Source of the DNA: Ectobius pallidus
Lineage: Eukaryota; Arthropoda; Insecta; Blattodea; Ectobiidae
DNA length: 64,000 nucleotides
Assembly (NCBI GenBank): GCA_964059195.1
Contig: CAXKWD010000008.1
Location: 47,038,502-47,102,501, forward strand
Reading direction: 5' to 3'
Below, piece after piece: positions 50,470 to 59,403 of the stretch (position 1 is the stretch's first letter; each line of letters opens with the position of its first letter). A model generated the notes under the pieces. It saw only the letters and a list, made by a program, of their open reading frames with translations, searched no databases and had not been told where the DNA came from. The position numbers and the translations under genes are program-made.

Positions 50470-50911
50470 GCTTTTCTTCTACAAAATCAGTGATTGAATT
50501 TTTGACACCCATTTTCTTCCTTATGACTTCATTTAAGACTCTTTCTCATCTAGATATCCCTGCAGACTGCCTCCACAGTTGCCATTAATGTTTTTATTAA
50601 TTGGGATTTGACTGTCCATACTTCTGATCCATAGTCTTAGTGCTTCTAATAACTGTGTTAGAGATTTTTCCTTTTGTTTCCTTTCTAATCCGTTGATCCC
50701 ACAGAAACCAATTTAATGTTCTAATAGCGAGCTTTCCAGTATTTATTCTTGAATTAACTTCTTTATCTTCTTTGCCATTTTGTGTTATTTTGACTCCTAG
50801 ATATTTGTACTCTTTTGTATCTGTAATAATTTGATCCCTTCTTCCACTATCAAATCTTGATTTATATGGCTCAAAACGAGAGTGTGCTGCAAATACCATT
50901 TCATACAGCAA
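50470..50911 (-). pseudogene. LINE C-terminal segment
   Basis: The frame reads DTKEYKYLGVKITQNGKEDK, EVNSRINTGKLAIRTLNWFL and WDQRIRKETKGKISNTVIRS, then a Cys/His-containing tail near 50520. The KYLG motif begins the RT thumb. It belongs with the 51.9-53.3 kb RT pieces. Confidence 0.75.
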
Positions 50912-50939
50912 ACTTAAAATATTGAGCTACTTGATAGAG

Positions 50940-51098
50940 AAGTAGCGGCTCCGGTCATGGAAACCACCATTAACGGCCGTGGGTGTCGGCATGCTGACCA
51001 CATGCCCCGAATCCTGCCATCTGTCTATAGGTAGATGACGCAGTGGTCGGGTGGTAGGCCTTGTCCCCTCGGGGATGTCGCGCCACGGAGTTTAGTTT
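50940..51098 (+). mobile_element. SINE 3' fragment, same family as 13395-14805
   Basis: AGTAGCGGCTCCGGTCATGG through TTAACGGCCGTGGGTGTCGG to CGCCACGGAGTTTAGTTTA. The tRNA-like head is missing. It supplies the uninterrupted reference for the SINE split by the hAT-like element at 13544. Confidence 0.8.
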
Positions 51099-51902
51099 AG
51101 GCTTACTTAAATAATTACTGTCTCAGAGTTAAGTCCATGGGACATTCCTTGTTACTACAGAAGTTATCGATGACTTTATTGTTGAATCCATCCATGTTTG
51201 CAACCATCTTTTTCGCTATGGAAAGCATTGCAAGAGCTGTAAGACGTTCTTGTGATGGTGTTCCTTAGGAGTGTCTTTATCCTTTTCAGGGTAGAAAAGC
51301 ATCTTTCTGGTTCTGCTGTGGTAATAGGAGTGGTGACTATAATCCTGAGAAGCTTTGTTATTTCGGAGAATGTTCCTACCAAATTGTTTTTAATCATAGT
51401 AGTGGAACAGCTCCATCAATTTTCCTGTAATCATTTCTTTCACACAAAACACTCAGTTCTGTTTTCAATCTGTTCTAGTGGCTAAAACCAGAACTACAGT
51501 TTCAACTATATTCCAACAGATGTCGCGGCAAGTGTCTTTTATGTCTATAGCTGTGGCGAGATCACAGCGCTCCAGTGAGTCGCCTTAAAATTTCGTGAAC
51601 GCAATTCAGCGGCAGCCCGTTCTGTATGTTGAAACCAGTTTACACGCCATAAAGGCAAGCTTAAGCATGACGTCACACCCTACAAGAGAAGAGCTGTTTT
51701 CAAAATCCATTCACGAAGCGGGAAAGATAATATTCACATTACCGACTTCCATTCTCCAACGTCAGCTAAGGAATTCTCGCGTGGACGCGCCAAGTTCAAA
51801 ATCTAAGTAAAAGAAAATATAGTATTGCGTTTGAAAATAACATTATACGACGAGCAGAAAAGAAGCTGTGTGCTGTAGCACTGCAGCACTATAGGAGAAA
51901 CC
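51099..51902 (-). mobile_element. hAT remnant
   Basis: The right terminus is GAGAAACCGCCACTG (51888-51902), the complement of a CAGTGGCGGTTTCTC-type hAT end. The left end is lost at the SINE fragment. The interior has the C-terminal transposase piece (51176-51397). Confidence 0.6.
51176..51397 (-). pseudogene. hAT transposase C-terminal dimerisation domain
   Basis: The frame reads ITKLLRIIVTTPITTAEPER, CFSTLKRIKTLLRNTITRTS and HSEKDG. (P)xTTAExERCFSxLKRIKTxLRNTM is the signature of the hAT dimerisation domain in zinc-finger MYM-type/hAT-like proteins of insects. The catalytic domain is absent here. Confidence 0.85.
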
Positions 51903-51904
51903 GC

Positions 51905-52060
51905 CACTGTTTATATCTCTTGCTCCCATGTACTTTGTTTTATTCTTGTTGAGCTGAAGTCCCCATTTTTTATACTCCTCTATTAACTTCCTTGTGATGT
52001 ATTGTATGTCTTCTTCATCTTGTTCCAAAATTAGCTGGTCATCAGCAAACTGTAAGGAAT
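51905..52060 (-). pseudogene. LINE RT catalytic segment
   Basis: The minus strand reads SLQFADDQLILEQDEEDIQY then KKWGLQLNKNKTKYM. FADD is the RT active site. Upstream it continues across the MITE into PVNDSIIY at 52.69 kb, so the MITE split a single coding stretch. Confidence 0.8.
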
Positions 52061-52065
52061 ATATA

Positions 52066-52683
52066 CAGGGTGTTAATGAATAACACCGAAATATTTTACC
52101 TGTGTATAGAGGGGACATAGACAAGCAACTTTTATTAGGAGATTTTTGCTCTATGGATTCAATTCTTCCTGTTATAACATAAAATCTCCCAAGTATACGC
52201 ACGCCACTGACTTCTAATACTTGAAATGATGGGAAACAAAGGAACAGTGAATATTGTGTAGTGGTCGGGAAAATTGTAAAAAATGACGATCGATATCTTA
52301 CAACTCTGAGGGAAAAAAAGATAAACGAAACATTTTTGTTAGGTCTGGAATTAGGAATAAAAACATAATGCATTGGCGGGCAATCATGTGATTAGTCAGA
52401 AAATTTTGCAGATTATGAAAATTCTAAATTATGGTATAGCTGTTGATGAATTATTAAGAATCAGGTTTTTATCGATCACTAGGAAGGCATGAAGTCAATA
52501 TAATGAAAATTTTAACCCTATTTCGCTCAATTATTGAGTTATGAGCACCAAATTTTAAGGACCATAATGCCCTGTAGCATACACATTTTACGTCATAGAG
52601 CAAAAATGGCCTAATAAAAGTTGCTTGTCTATGTCCCCTCTATACACAGGTAAAATATTTCGGTGTTATTCATTAACACTCTG
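52066..52683. mobile_element. Tc1/mariner-type MITE with ~78-bp TIRs
   Basis: It starts CAGGGTGTTAATGAATAACA and ends with the reverse complement carrying one substitution, flanked by TA (52064-52065, 52684-52685). The TIRs extend to CAACTTTTATTAGG. The 460-bp interior has no transposase. Confidence 0.88.
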
Positions 52684-52929
52684 TATAATACTATCATTTA
52701 CTGGGATTTCCATGTTCTTACTTTTTTTTCCTTCGATTTTCGAACACTTTCTCTGTGTATATATTTTATATAGTGTCGGTGATAAATTGCATTACTGGCA
52801 TAATCCTTTTGTAACTTTAAATTCAGGTGAGAGAGAATTTTGTATTTTTATTCTTGCTGTAGAGTTTTCGTATAGGTTCTGAATTGCTTTAATTATGATA
52901 GGACTAATATTAAATGCTTTTAAAGCTTC

Positions 52930-53345
52930 CTATAAGTTTCTTCTATGTCTAAATACTAAATGAAGGGCCTGATTTTGAATATTTTTCTTTTCAAGTATTT
53001 GTTGCATATAATATATTGTTGATCGTCCTGCTCTAAAGTCAGCCTGCTCTTCACCCTCCATTTCCCTAAATTCTTTTTCCAAAAAATAGTTAAAACTCCT
53101 TCCATGAAGTCTGCTAAAGATATTAGTCATAGTTATTCCTATGTAATTATTACACTCATTCTTTCTTCCTTTCTCTTTAACGATTGTTGATATAAATCCT
53201 ACTTTCCAGTCTTCTGGTATGGCCTTGCCTTTTAAGCGTTTCTCAAAAAGATTTCTCAAAAGTTCATATAAATTTATTTGTACCATATTTCACCAGTTCA
53301 GCTGGTATTCCTTCAATTCCAGAAGCACTTCCATTTTTAGGTAGA
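52930..53345 (-). pseudogene. LINE RT N-terminal segment
   Basis: The frame reads INLYELLRNLFEKRLKGKAI, PEDWKVGFISTIVKEKGRKN, then NNYIGITMTN and EEQADFRAGRSTIYYMQQIL. These are RT motifs 0-2 (PEDWK...ISxIxKEKG, NYxGI, EEQxxFRxGRST). The palm A motif is lost just after. Upstream of 53345 the match stops. Confidence 0.82.
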
Positions 53346-53484
53346 TTTCAAAGAAAAATCTACCTATTGTAATCGATACCATGTCGTGACTTTTGAAAAA
53401 TTCTTTCATATCTTTACGTTTCATGCTTCTCTAAGTACAAAACCACCACCCATTCAAATTTATATATATATATGTATACATATA

Positions 53485-54334
53485 CAGGGTCCGGCAGAAA
53501 GACCTCCCTTATTTCAAAAGGCAGTTACAAAGAAAGAAAAAAAGATACAGAAAAAATACTTTTATTTGTGAACAGCAAATACTATGCCATTTGCATTTAC
53601 TTTGTTTTAAAAATTATGTCTGTCAACTGGCGTCCTCCATTGTTGACACATTGACGAAGCCTCTTTCGGAAGTTGCCCATAGCCCTTCGTGTCATTTCTG
53701 GTGGAATGGCAGCCACTTCCTGGGCGATTGCCTCCTTAAGTTCTTGCAGGGTTGTGGGGCGATGTTTGTACACTTGCGCCTTTAAGTGTCCCCAAAGAAA
53801 AAGTGTCTCTTTAAGTGTCTCTCACTTAGTTCTTGGGTAACCATCATTTTGTAGGGGTGCATATGAAGTTCTCGGTGCAGGATTCTTCTTACACTCCTAT
53901 CAGATATTCCCAGGGCAGCTGCATATTTCAGTGCTCAATGCTTTGGAGATTGCTGGATGGACGCTCTCACACGTGCCACATTTTCCGGCGTTGTTACGGT
54001 CCGAGATCAGCCATGAGATTTTTTTTAATGCAGAACCTGTTGCTCTAAAGTTTGATACCCAAACTTGAATAGGCCTAGTTTTTCCATCCGGAACAGCATC
54101 ATGTCGGCCAAGACCAAACCGAATGCGAAATGCTCGCTGAGTAGTAACAATAGAACCACCATTATGAATAAACTCTTCCACAACAAACGCACGATGCTCA
54201 CCAAGCCAAGTCATTGCGACTACTGAAAATGGCAAGTATATAGCTACAAATCGCTACCACCTCCACCACCGTATCCCCATCACAACTCACACAGCGCGCT
54301 CTTCAAATACGGGAGGTCTTTCTGCCGGACCCTG
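53485..54334 (-). mobile_element. Tc1/mariner-type element, internally deleted
   Basis: Near-perfect ~29-bp TIRs: CAGGGTCCGGCAGAAAGACC at 53485 and GGTCTTTCTGCCGGACCCTG to 54334, flanked by TA. The interior keeps the N-terminus (53950-54235) and a short C-terminal trace (about 53.6-53.75 kb) of the transposase but lacks the catalytic middle. Confidence 0.88.
53950..54235 (-). pseudogene. Transposase N-terminal helix-turn-helix part
   Basis: The frame reads WLGEHRAFVVEEFIHNGGSI, VTTQRAFRIRFGLGRHDAVP, then VWVSNFRATGSALK. This is the DNA-binding N-terminus of an insect transposase family (EHRAFVVEEF...TQRAFRxxF). A frameshift follows, and the DDE catalytic region is deleted. Confidence 0.8.
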
Positions 54335-54347
54335 TATATATATATAT

Positions 54348-55202
54348 TGTGACAAAGCCCAGAAAAGCCTAGAAGCTGATAGAAGAAGGACTCGGGCCGA
54401 AAGAACTAGAATTAGATAAATCCAGAAAGGGACGGCCCTCTTATTGCTGATTGGAGCCGCGCGCCGACGGGTGCGGCCTACTCCCTGGCACGGCGCGGTG
54501 AGTGACGGCGCGCGCTCGTGGGAGGGGCCAGAGGTGGAGCCACGCGCTAAGGGCTTGACGGCGCACCGCACGGACATTCTAGACCATGCGCGGGCGGAGC
54601 TTTCCAGATCTCGACTCTGGAACTTTCGTTAAGGCTATATAAGGAGTGCGAGCAGCCGAGCCGGGCAGTCAGTGAAGGAGCGGCAGTCAGGGTGAAGAGT
54701 TCAGTACAGTGAAGAGGCAGTGAATGAATGAGAGTAACAGTGAGTTAGCAGCAGAGAGTCAACGAGGGAACAGTCAGAGTTAGCGAGAGGCAGTACGAGA
54801 GTAGCGGCGAGAGTCAGCGTCAGAGGGTGAACTAGTGACCGGAGACTGGTGAACGAGGGAGCTAGTGAACGGAAGAACTGGTGGACTGGACTGGGCTGAG
54901 ACAGTGCCGTCCCGGGGAACTCTGCGCGACGGGTGGATCGCACAGCGGCAGCGAGGACTGTGGAGCTGACCGGCGCGACGTGGAATTATCTCGACTGGGA
55001 GACCGCACAGTGTGTGCGAACGGAACAGTGCTGTAATTAGGACTGAGCACAGTGAGAGTGAGCACTGAACAGGACAGTGAACTGGCGAACAGTCTGGAGT
55101 TTTCTGACTGTATTGGCAATTGTTGTAGAAAATAAAGAAACCTCCATCCTTCAATTATAAACTCGGTGTTCTCATTTTGAACCCCGACGAGCCCTTGTTA
55201 CA
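54348..55202 (+). repeat. 5' LTR
   Basis: It contains a TATA-like GGCTATATAAGGAG (about 54631-54645), followed by GA-rich 5' leader repeats (CAGTGA, GAGAG) and a polyadenylation-like AATAAAG near 55130. These fit an LTR promoter and terminator. Confidence 0.9.
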
Positions 55203-55203
55203 C

Positions 55204-55220
55204 TGGTGTCAGAAGTGGGA
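55204..55220 (+). promoter_or_regulatory. Primer-binding-like site
   Basis: TGGTGTCAGAAGTGGGA begins one base after the 5' LTR end. It starts with TGG, the complement of a tRNA CCA end, as expected for a retrotransposon primer site. The tRNA identity was not checked. Confidence 0.7.
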
Positions 55221-55240
55221 TATAATTGAAGGAAGGCAAG

Positions 55241-56194
55241 ATGGAGGAACGCAAGATGGTGGACATGCTAAAGTCGTTACTTCACGCCATGGAAGACCGA
55301 CTGACAGAGAGAATGGATCAGCAGAATGGCCGACTGAACCGGCAGAACTCCGAAGTAAAAGAAATAAGAGGAATTATAAGAGAAATGAAGAACCTGCGCT
55401 TAAGCCCGAAGGAAGAACTCGAGCAGGAACTGACACCGGCCAAGGAAAGATCGAATGAACCGGGCAGCGGACTGGTGGCCGTGGAAAGTGAACCAGAGAG
55501 AGAGGCCAAGATGGAAGATAAGGAAGAGCCGGAAGAGGACATGGCCATCACCGTACCACCAGCTACCGAAGGGGAAGATCACGCCCTGAGTGAACCACAG
55601 CGGGACGGCGTGGACGAAGGACATGCACCGCGGGACGACGTGGATGTAGGAGAGACATCGCGGGACGACGTGGACGTAGGACGGGTACCGCGGGATGATG
55701 TGGACGCCGGAGAGACACCGTGTGACGGCGTGGACGAGGGGCAGAGACTGCGGGACGTCATGTCGGGTACGGGACCGACGTGGAAAGAGGTAGCCAGTCG
55801 CAGCACCATCTACGAGGGCTGTGGGAACCAGCTGGACGCCCTAGTGGTCAGGGACGGGGTCCTGAAAGGAAGCTGGGAGTCTGCGGATGAGAAGATGGCT
55901 GCGGAGCACCTAGCCCTTCCAAGAGCCGGAGTCAAGGAGGTCCTGGAAGATGTCCACGCAGGAGCGACGGGTGACCGCTTGGGAGTGAACCGGATCCTCG
56001 ACAAACTGCGGAGAAGGCTTAACTGGTTGCAGGAATGCAGTGACGTCGAGAGGTGGCGTCAACAATGCGACACCGGCGATGACAGCAGAGGGCCTAGAAC
56101 TTGCAGCCGTGGGGCCATGAGGCAATACAACGTGGCAGGCCCATGTTCCATTACTGATGACGGAAATCGGCACCTGTTGTTGGCCATGCATTAG
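55241..56194 (+). CDS. Gag-like N-terminus fused to integrase fragments
   Basis: From ATG 55241 a single frame of about 317 codons. Residues 1-60 are a charged helical start (MEERKMVDMLKSLLHAMEDR). An acidic middle follows with five exact-length 10-residue repeats (RDDVDVGETS, RDDVDVGRVP, RDDVDAGETP and relatives; 55601-55750). The last third resembles an integrase zinc-binding domain: EVLEDVHAGATGDRLGVNRI then WLQECSDVERWRQQCDTG, where the second His and two Cys of HHCC are replaced. A short piece of the integrase core (SITDDGNRHLLLAM) ends in a stop at 56192; after the stop, TKWPEVY and VVHLDRLAAYHGALRDE are the integrase tail. It is the coding remnant of a deleted element. Translation is possible but unproven. 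Confidence 0.75.
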   Translation: MEERKMVDMLKSLLHAMEDRLTERMDQQNGRLNRQNSEVKEIRGIIREMKNLRLSPKEELEQELTPAKERSNEPGSGLVAVESEPEREAKMEDKEEPEEDMAITVPPATEGEDHALSEPQRDGVDEGHAPRDDVDVGETSRDDVDVGRVPRDDVDAGETPCDGVDEGQRLRDVMSGTGPTWKEVASRSTIYEGCGNQLDALVVRDGVLKGSWESADEKMAAEHLALPRAGVKEVLEDVHAGATGDRLGVNRILDKLRRRLNWLQECSDVERWRQQCDTGDDSRGPRTCSRGAMRQYNVAGPCSITDDGNRHLLLAMH

Positions 56195-56322
56195 TTCACC
56201 AAGTGGCCAGAAGTCTACCGCATCCAGCGACAGCCAAGAGTGAAGATGCAGGTAGTTCACCTGGACCGTCTGGCGGCATATCATGGGGCACTTCGGGACG
56301 AAGGCCCTTAAGGAGGGGGCAA

Positions 56323-57176
56323 TGTGACAAAGCCCAGAAAAGCCTAGAAGCTGATAGAAGAAGGACTCGGGCCGAAAGAACTAGAATTAGATAAATCCAG
56401 AAAGGGACGGCCCTCTTATTGCTGATTGGAGCCGCACGCCGACGGGTGCGGCCTACTCCCTGGCACGGCGCGGTGAGTGACGGCGCGCGCTCGTGGGAGG
56501 GGCCAGAGGTGGAGCCACGCGCTAAGGGCTTGACGGCGCACCGTGCGGACATTCTAGACCATGCGCGGGCGGAGCTTTCCAGATCTCGACTCTGGAACTT
56601 TCGTTAAGGCTATATAAGGAGTGCGAGCAGCCGAGCCGGGCAGTCAGTGAAGGAGCGGCAGTCAGGGTGAAGAGTTCAGTACAGTGAAGAGGCAGTGAAT
56701 GAATGAGAGTAACAGTGAGTTAGCAGCAGAGAGTCAACGAGGGAACAGTCAGAGTTAGCGAGAGGCAGTACGAGAGTAGCGGTGAGAGTCAGCGTCAGAG
56801 CGTGAACTAGTGACGGAGACTGGTGAACGAGGGAGCTAGTGAACGGAAGAACTGGTGGACTGGACTGGGCTGAGACAGTGCCGTCCCGGGGAACTCTGCG
56901 CGACGGGTGGATCGCACAGCGGCAGCGAGGACTGTGGAGCTGACCGGCGCGACGTGGGATTATCTCGACTGGGAGACCGCACAGTGTGTGCGAACGGAAC
57001 AGTGCTGTAATTAGGACTGAGCACAGTGAGAGTGAGCACTGAACAGGACAGTGAACTGGCGAACAGTCTGGAGTTTTCTGACTGTATTGGCAATTGTTGT
57101 AGAAAATAAAGAAACCTCCATCCTTCAATTATAAACTCGGTGTTCTCATTTTGAACCCCGACGAGCCCTTGTTACA
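56323..57176 (+). repeat. 3' LTR
   Basis: Near-identical to the 5' LTR; differences include CGCGCG/CGCACG, ACGGAC/GCGGAC and a one-base deletion near GTGACCGG/GTGACGG. Confidence 0.9.
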
Positions 57177-57189
57177 ATATATATATATG

Positions 57190-57440
57190 AGCCCCTTAAA
57201 GCCCAAGTGGTGTAACTCATATTACTGCTGTTCTGAGATATGTAAGGTTTTAGCTGTCATCAAAACAGAATAAAATTGTGCTGACAGCATAAAATTGTGC
57301 TCCTACCTACAGGGTTGCTATGCAAGTTATGACTTACACCATTTGCGCTATTAATAGAAGAACACTTTCTGAATAGGATCCTGACCATAACTAAAAAAAT
57401 CCAGAAACTGGAGTTACACCACTTGGGTTTTAAGGGGCAC
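57190..57440. mobile_element. Small TIR element (MITE)
   Basis: GCCCCTTAAAGCCCAAGTGG with TGTAACTC at the left pairs with GAGTTACACCACTTGGG and TTTTAAGGGGC at the right; TIRs of about 28 bp. Non-coding interior. Exact boundaries and target duplication are uncertain because the left flank is TA-rich. Confidence 0.7.
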
Positions 57441-58195
57441 TATGAAACTGTTGAAGATATTTGAACCAAATTTTAGTATGTTATTTCTAGGCCCAATAGT
57501 TCGGACAAGTTCATTAATGAGCTAAATTGGCCCAAAGGGGGGGGGGGTCGGGGTTGAAATTTTGAAAAATTTATATCTCAGCCCCTATGAAGTATAGAGG
57601 GAAACTTTGAATAATTTAGAGTACTCCCTATGGAGTTCACAGTGACACCAACGATTCAGGGGTTTTGGGGGTATGAGTAAGGATGGGGGTGGGGGATGGA
57701 AATTCGAAATTTTTGAAACCACGTCTTGTGGGGTATCGTTGAAAAGCTCTTGATGAGTACTCTACAAATCAATAACCATTTTATCGATAGCTCTCATATG
57801 AGGCGAGATTTGAATATTTGAAAAACAATAACACTTAAAAATTATCTCAGCCTGAAGGCCTGCCGAAAGGAATGTGTGAGGACCGACTAAGGATAAAATT
57901 ACCAATGTAATAGAGTTTGAGAATATTAAAAATAATAGTTACACACCTTTAGTACAATAATGCGTGGCAAAATAAAAAATATATAATAAAATATAATATC
58001 AATTTAAAACATAATAAACAACTCTCTTTTATAAAAAAGATTTCAGATTTATTTATATTTCATATGGTGCATTGTACACTGTGATATTGCTGTGATAAAA
58101 TAATTCTCAGTAAAAAGAAGTTTCATATGAAACTGTTGTCCTCAAAGAACATTGGGACTACTGTTCGGTTATGTTTATACCTTGATTTTAATAGA
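57441..58195. other. Intergenic/intronic sequence, no gene recognised
   Basis: It contains a G-run at about 57540 and repeat-like text. CTCAGCCTGAAGGCCTGCC near 57848 resembles CTCAGCCTGTAGCCCTGCC at 59216, probably the same repeat family. Confidence 0.35.
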
Positions 58196-58203
58196 GTTAT
58201 CAC

Positions 58204-58949
58204 TAGACTTCGGACTTTTAGGTCGCTAAAAATGTTGTTTTAGGTACCTAAAATAGGCTCTAAAAATTGGAAAATAGGTTCTAAAAATCGTAAAATAGTC
58301 TCTTATAAAATCGTTAAGTGGCCAATTTTCTGAAATATTTCAATTGCAATGCAGAATATTATATTTATTGAAGTCACCATTAATCAATAATCATGATAAA
58401 TATAGGCCTGTGGTATACAGAATTATATAGATCTATTACTAGGGCCTGTATTACTACCATAACAGTGAAAACCTAAACCCTGCACCCAGAAGCTACGCAT
58501 ATCATACTAGCATATTCAACCCCTTGTATCTCTCAGTGATTCAGAAAACTACCTTTTTTTTTGTGGGGGGGGGGGGGTTACTGGATGTGGGAGTCGGGAG
58601 AAAAACACTACATTTTCTTGGAAATTCCAAGGAATTTTTCTACTGAAGAGGAAACATTTCTTAATATTTAACCACTTTAACTATGTGTCATGTACTGCAC
58701 ATACCGAACTAAAAATTTAGTACGAACTGAAAATAAATGCTATAATTTATAACAAAAAAACTTATTTTGTACTTTTGAAGAAAAACAAGCAAAAAGACAA
58801 TATTAGGCTCTAACGTAAAAATAGGCTGTTTTAGGTCCTATAAAAGTATCAGTTTTAGGCATAGTCACTTATGAAACATGCATATACAAGTTTTCGTCCG
58901 TATATCACCTAAGGATTAAAATAGGTTTTTACCTAAAATCCGAAGTCTA
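58204..58949. mobile_element. hAT-like non-autonomous element
   Basis: The ends TAGACTTCGGACTTTTAGGT and ACCTAAAATCCGAAGTCTA form an imperfect ~19-bp TIR, flanked by a perfect 8-bp duplication GTTATCAC (58196-58203, 58950-58957). Subterminal motifs of the type AAATAGGCTCTAAAAAT recur. No transposase. An 8-bp duplication fits hAT. Confidence 0.88.
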
Positions 58950-59403
58950 GTTATCACAGTCATGGCTCTCTTTAAAAATTATTATAATATCATTAATTTT
59001 GTCTTGTTTAGCGGCTTTGATAATTTTATTCATTGCTGATCTTGCGCACAGCCTCCCAGAATATTATATCCTTTTCTTGTTGTCAAAACAAATGATTGTA
59101 GTCTCTTCCTCTTTACCGAATTCAGTTATTATTTTGGGTTTATCATGCCAAGGCTAAAAAAGAAGAGTGCTGCGCAGCGACAATAAATTAAACCAAAAGC
59201 ACTTCGAAATCTACCTCAGCCTGTAGCCCTGCCTAAAGGGATTTTTTAAGGTTTGATTGAATTTTTAACTATTTCTATGACCAACAAAATGCATCATTAT
59301 TTTCTGTTTCCTCTATATCATTATTACTTGTATCCAAACATTCCTCCCTATTTTCTGTCATTAATTCTTTAAAGTATTTTTCCCATGACTGGATACTAAT
59401 GTA

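Larger units (their letters stand above)
49030..53345 (-). mobile_element. LINE broken into four pieces by later insertions
   Basis: Minus-strand LINE coding segments are at 53286-52930 (RT start), 52062-51905 (RT catalytic), 50911-50470 (C-terminus) and about 49106-49030. The breaks are a mariner-type MITE (52066-52683), a hAT remnant plus SINE piece (about 50930-51902) and a long foldback (49107-50455). The coding text continues across the MITE and foldback junctions in the right order, which supports one original element of roughly 1.5 kb at this locus. Confidence 0.75.
54348..57176 (+). mobile_element. Young, gutted Ty3/Gypsy-type LTR element (non-autonomous)
   Basis: LTRs at 54348-55202 (855 bp) and 56323-57176 (854 bp) start TGTGACAAAG and end CTTGTTACA; I count about seven differences. 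A primer-binding-like TGGTGTCAGAAGTGGGA (55204-55220) follows the 5' LTR, and a purine-rich AAGGAGGGGGCAA precedes the 3' LTR. The target is TA-repeat DNA (flanks ATAT). The 1.1-kb interior keeps a gag-like start and integrase fragments only; protease, RT and RNase H are gone. It sits 13 bp from the mariner-type element. Confidence 0.92.

Noticed and set aside
54287..57128. Many overlapping frames in the two LTRs (Arg/Ser/Pro-rich)
   Set aside because: They repeat identically in both LTRs and overlap the presumed LTR promoter/leader, so they are chance frames in GC-rich DNA.
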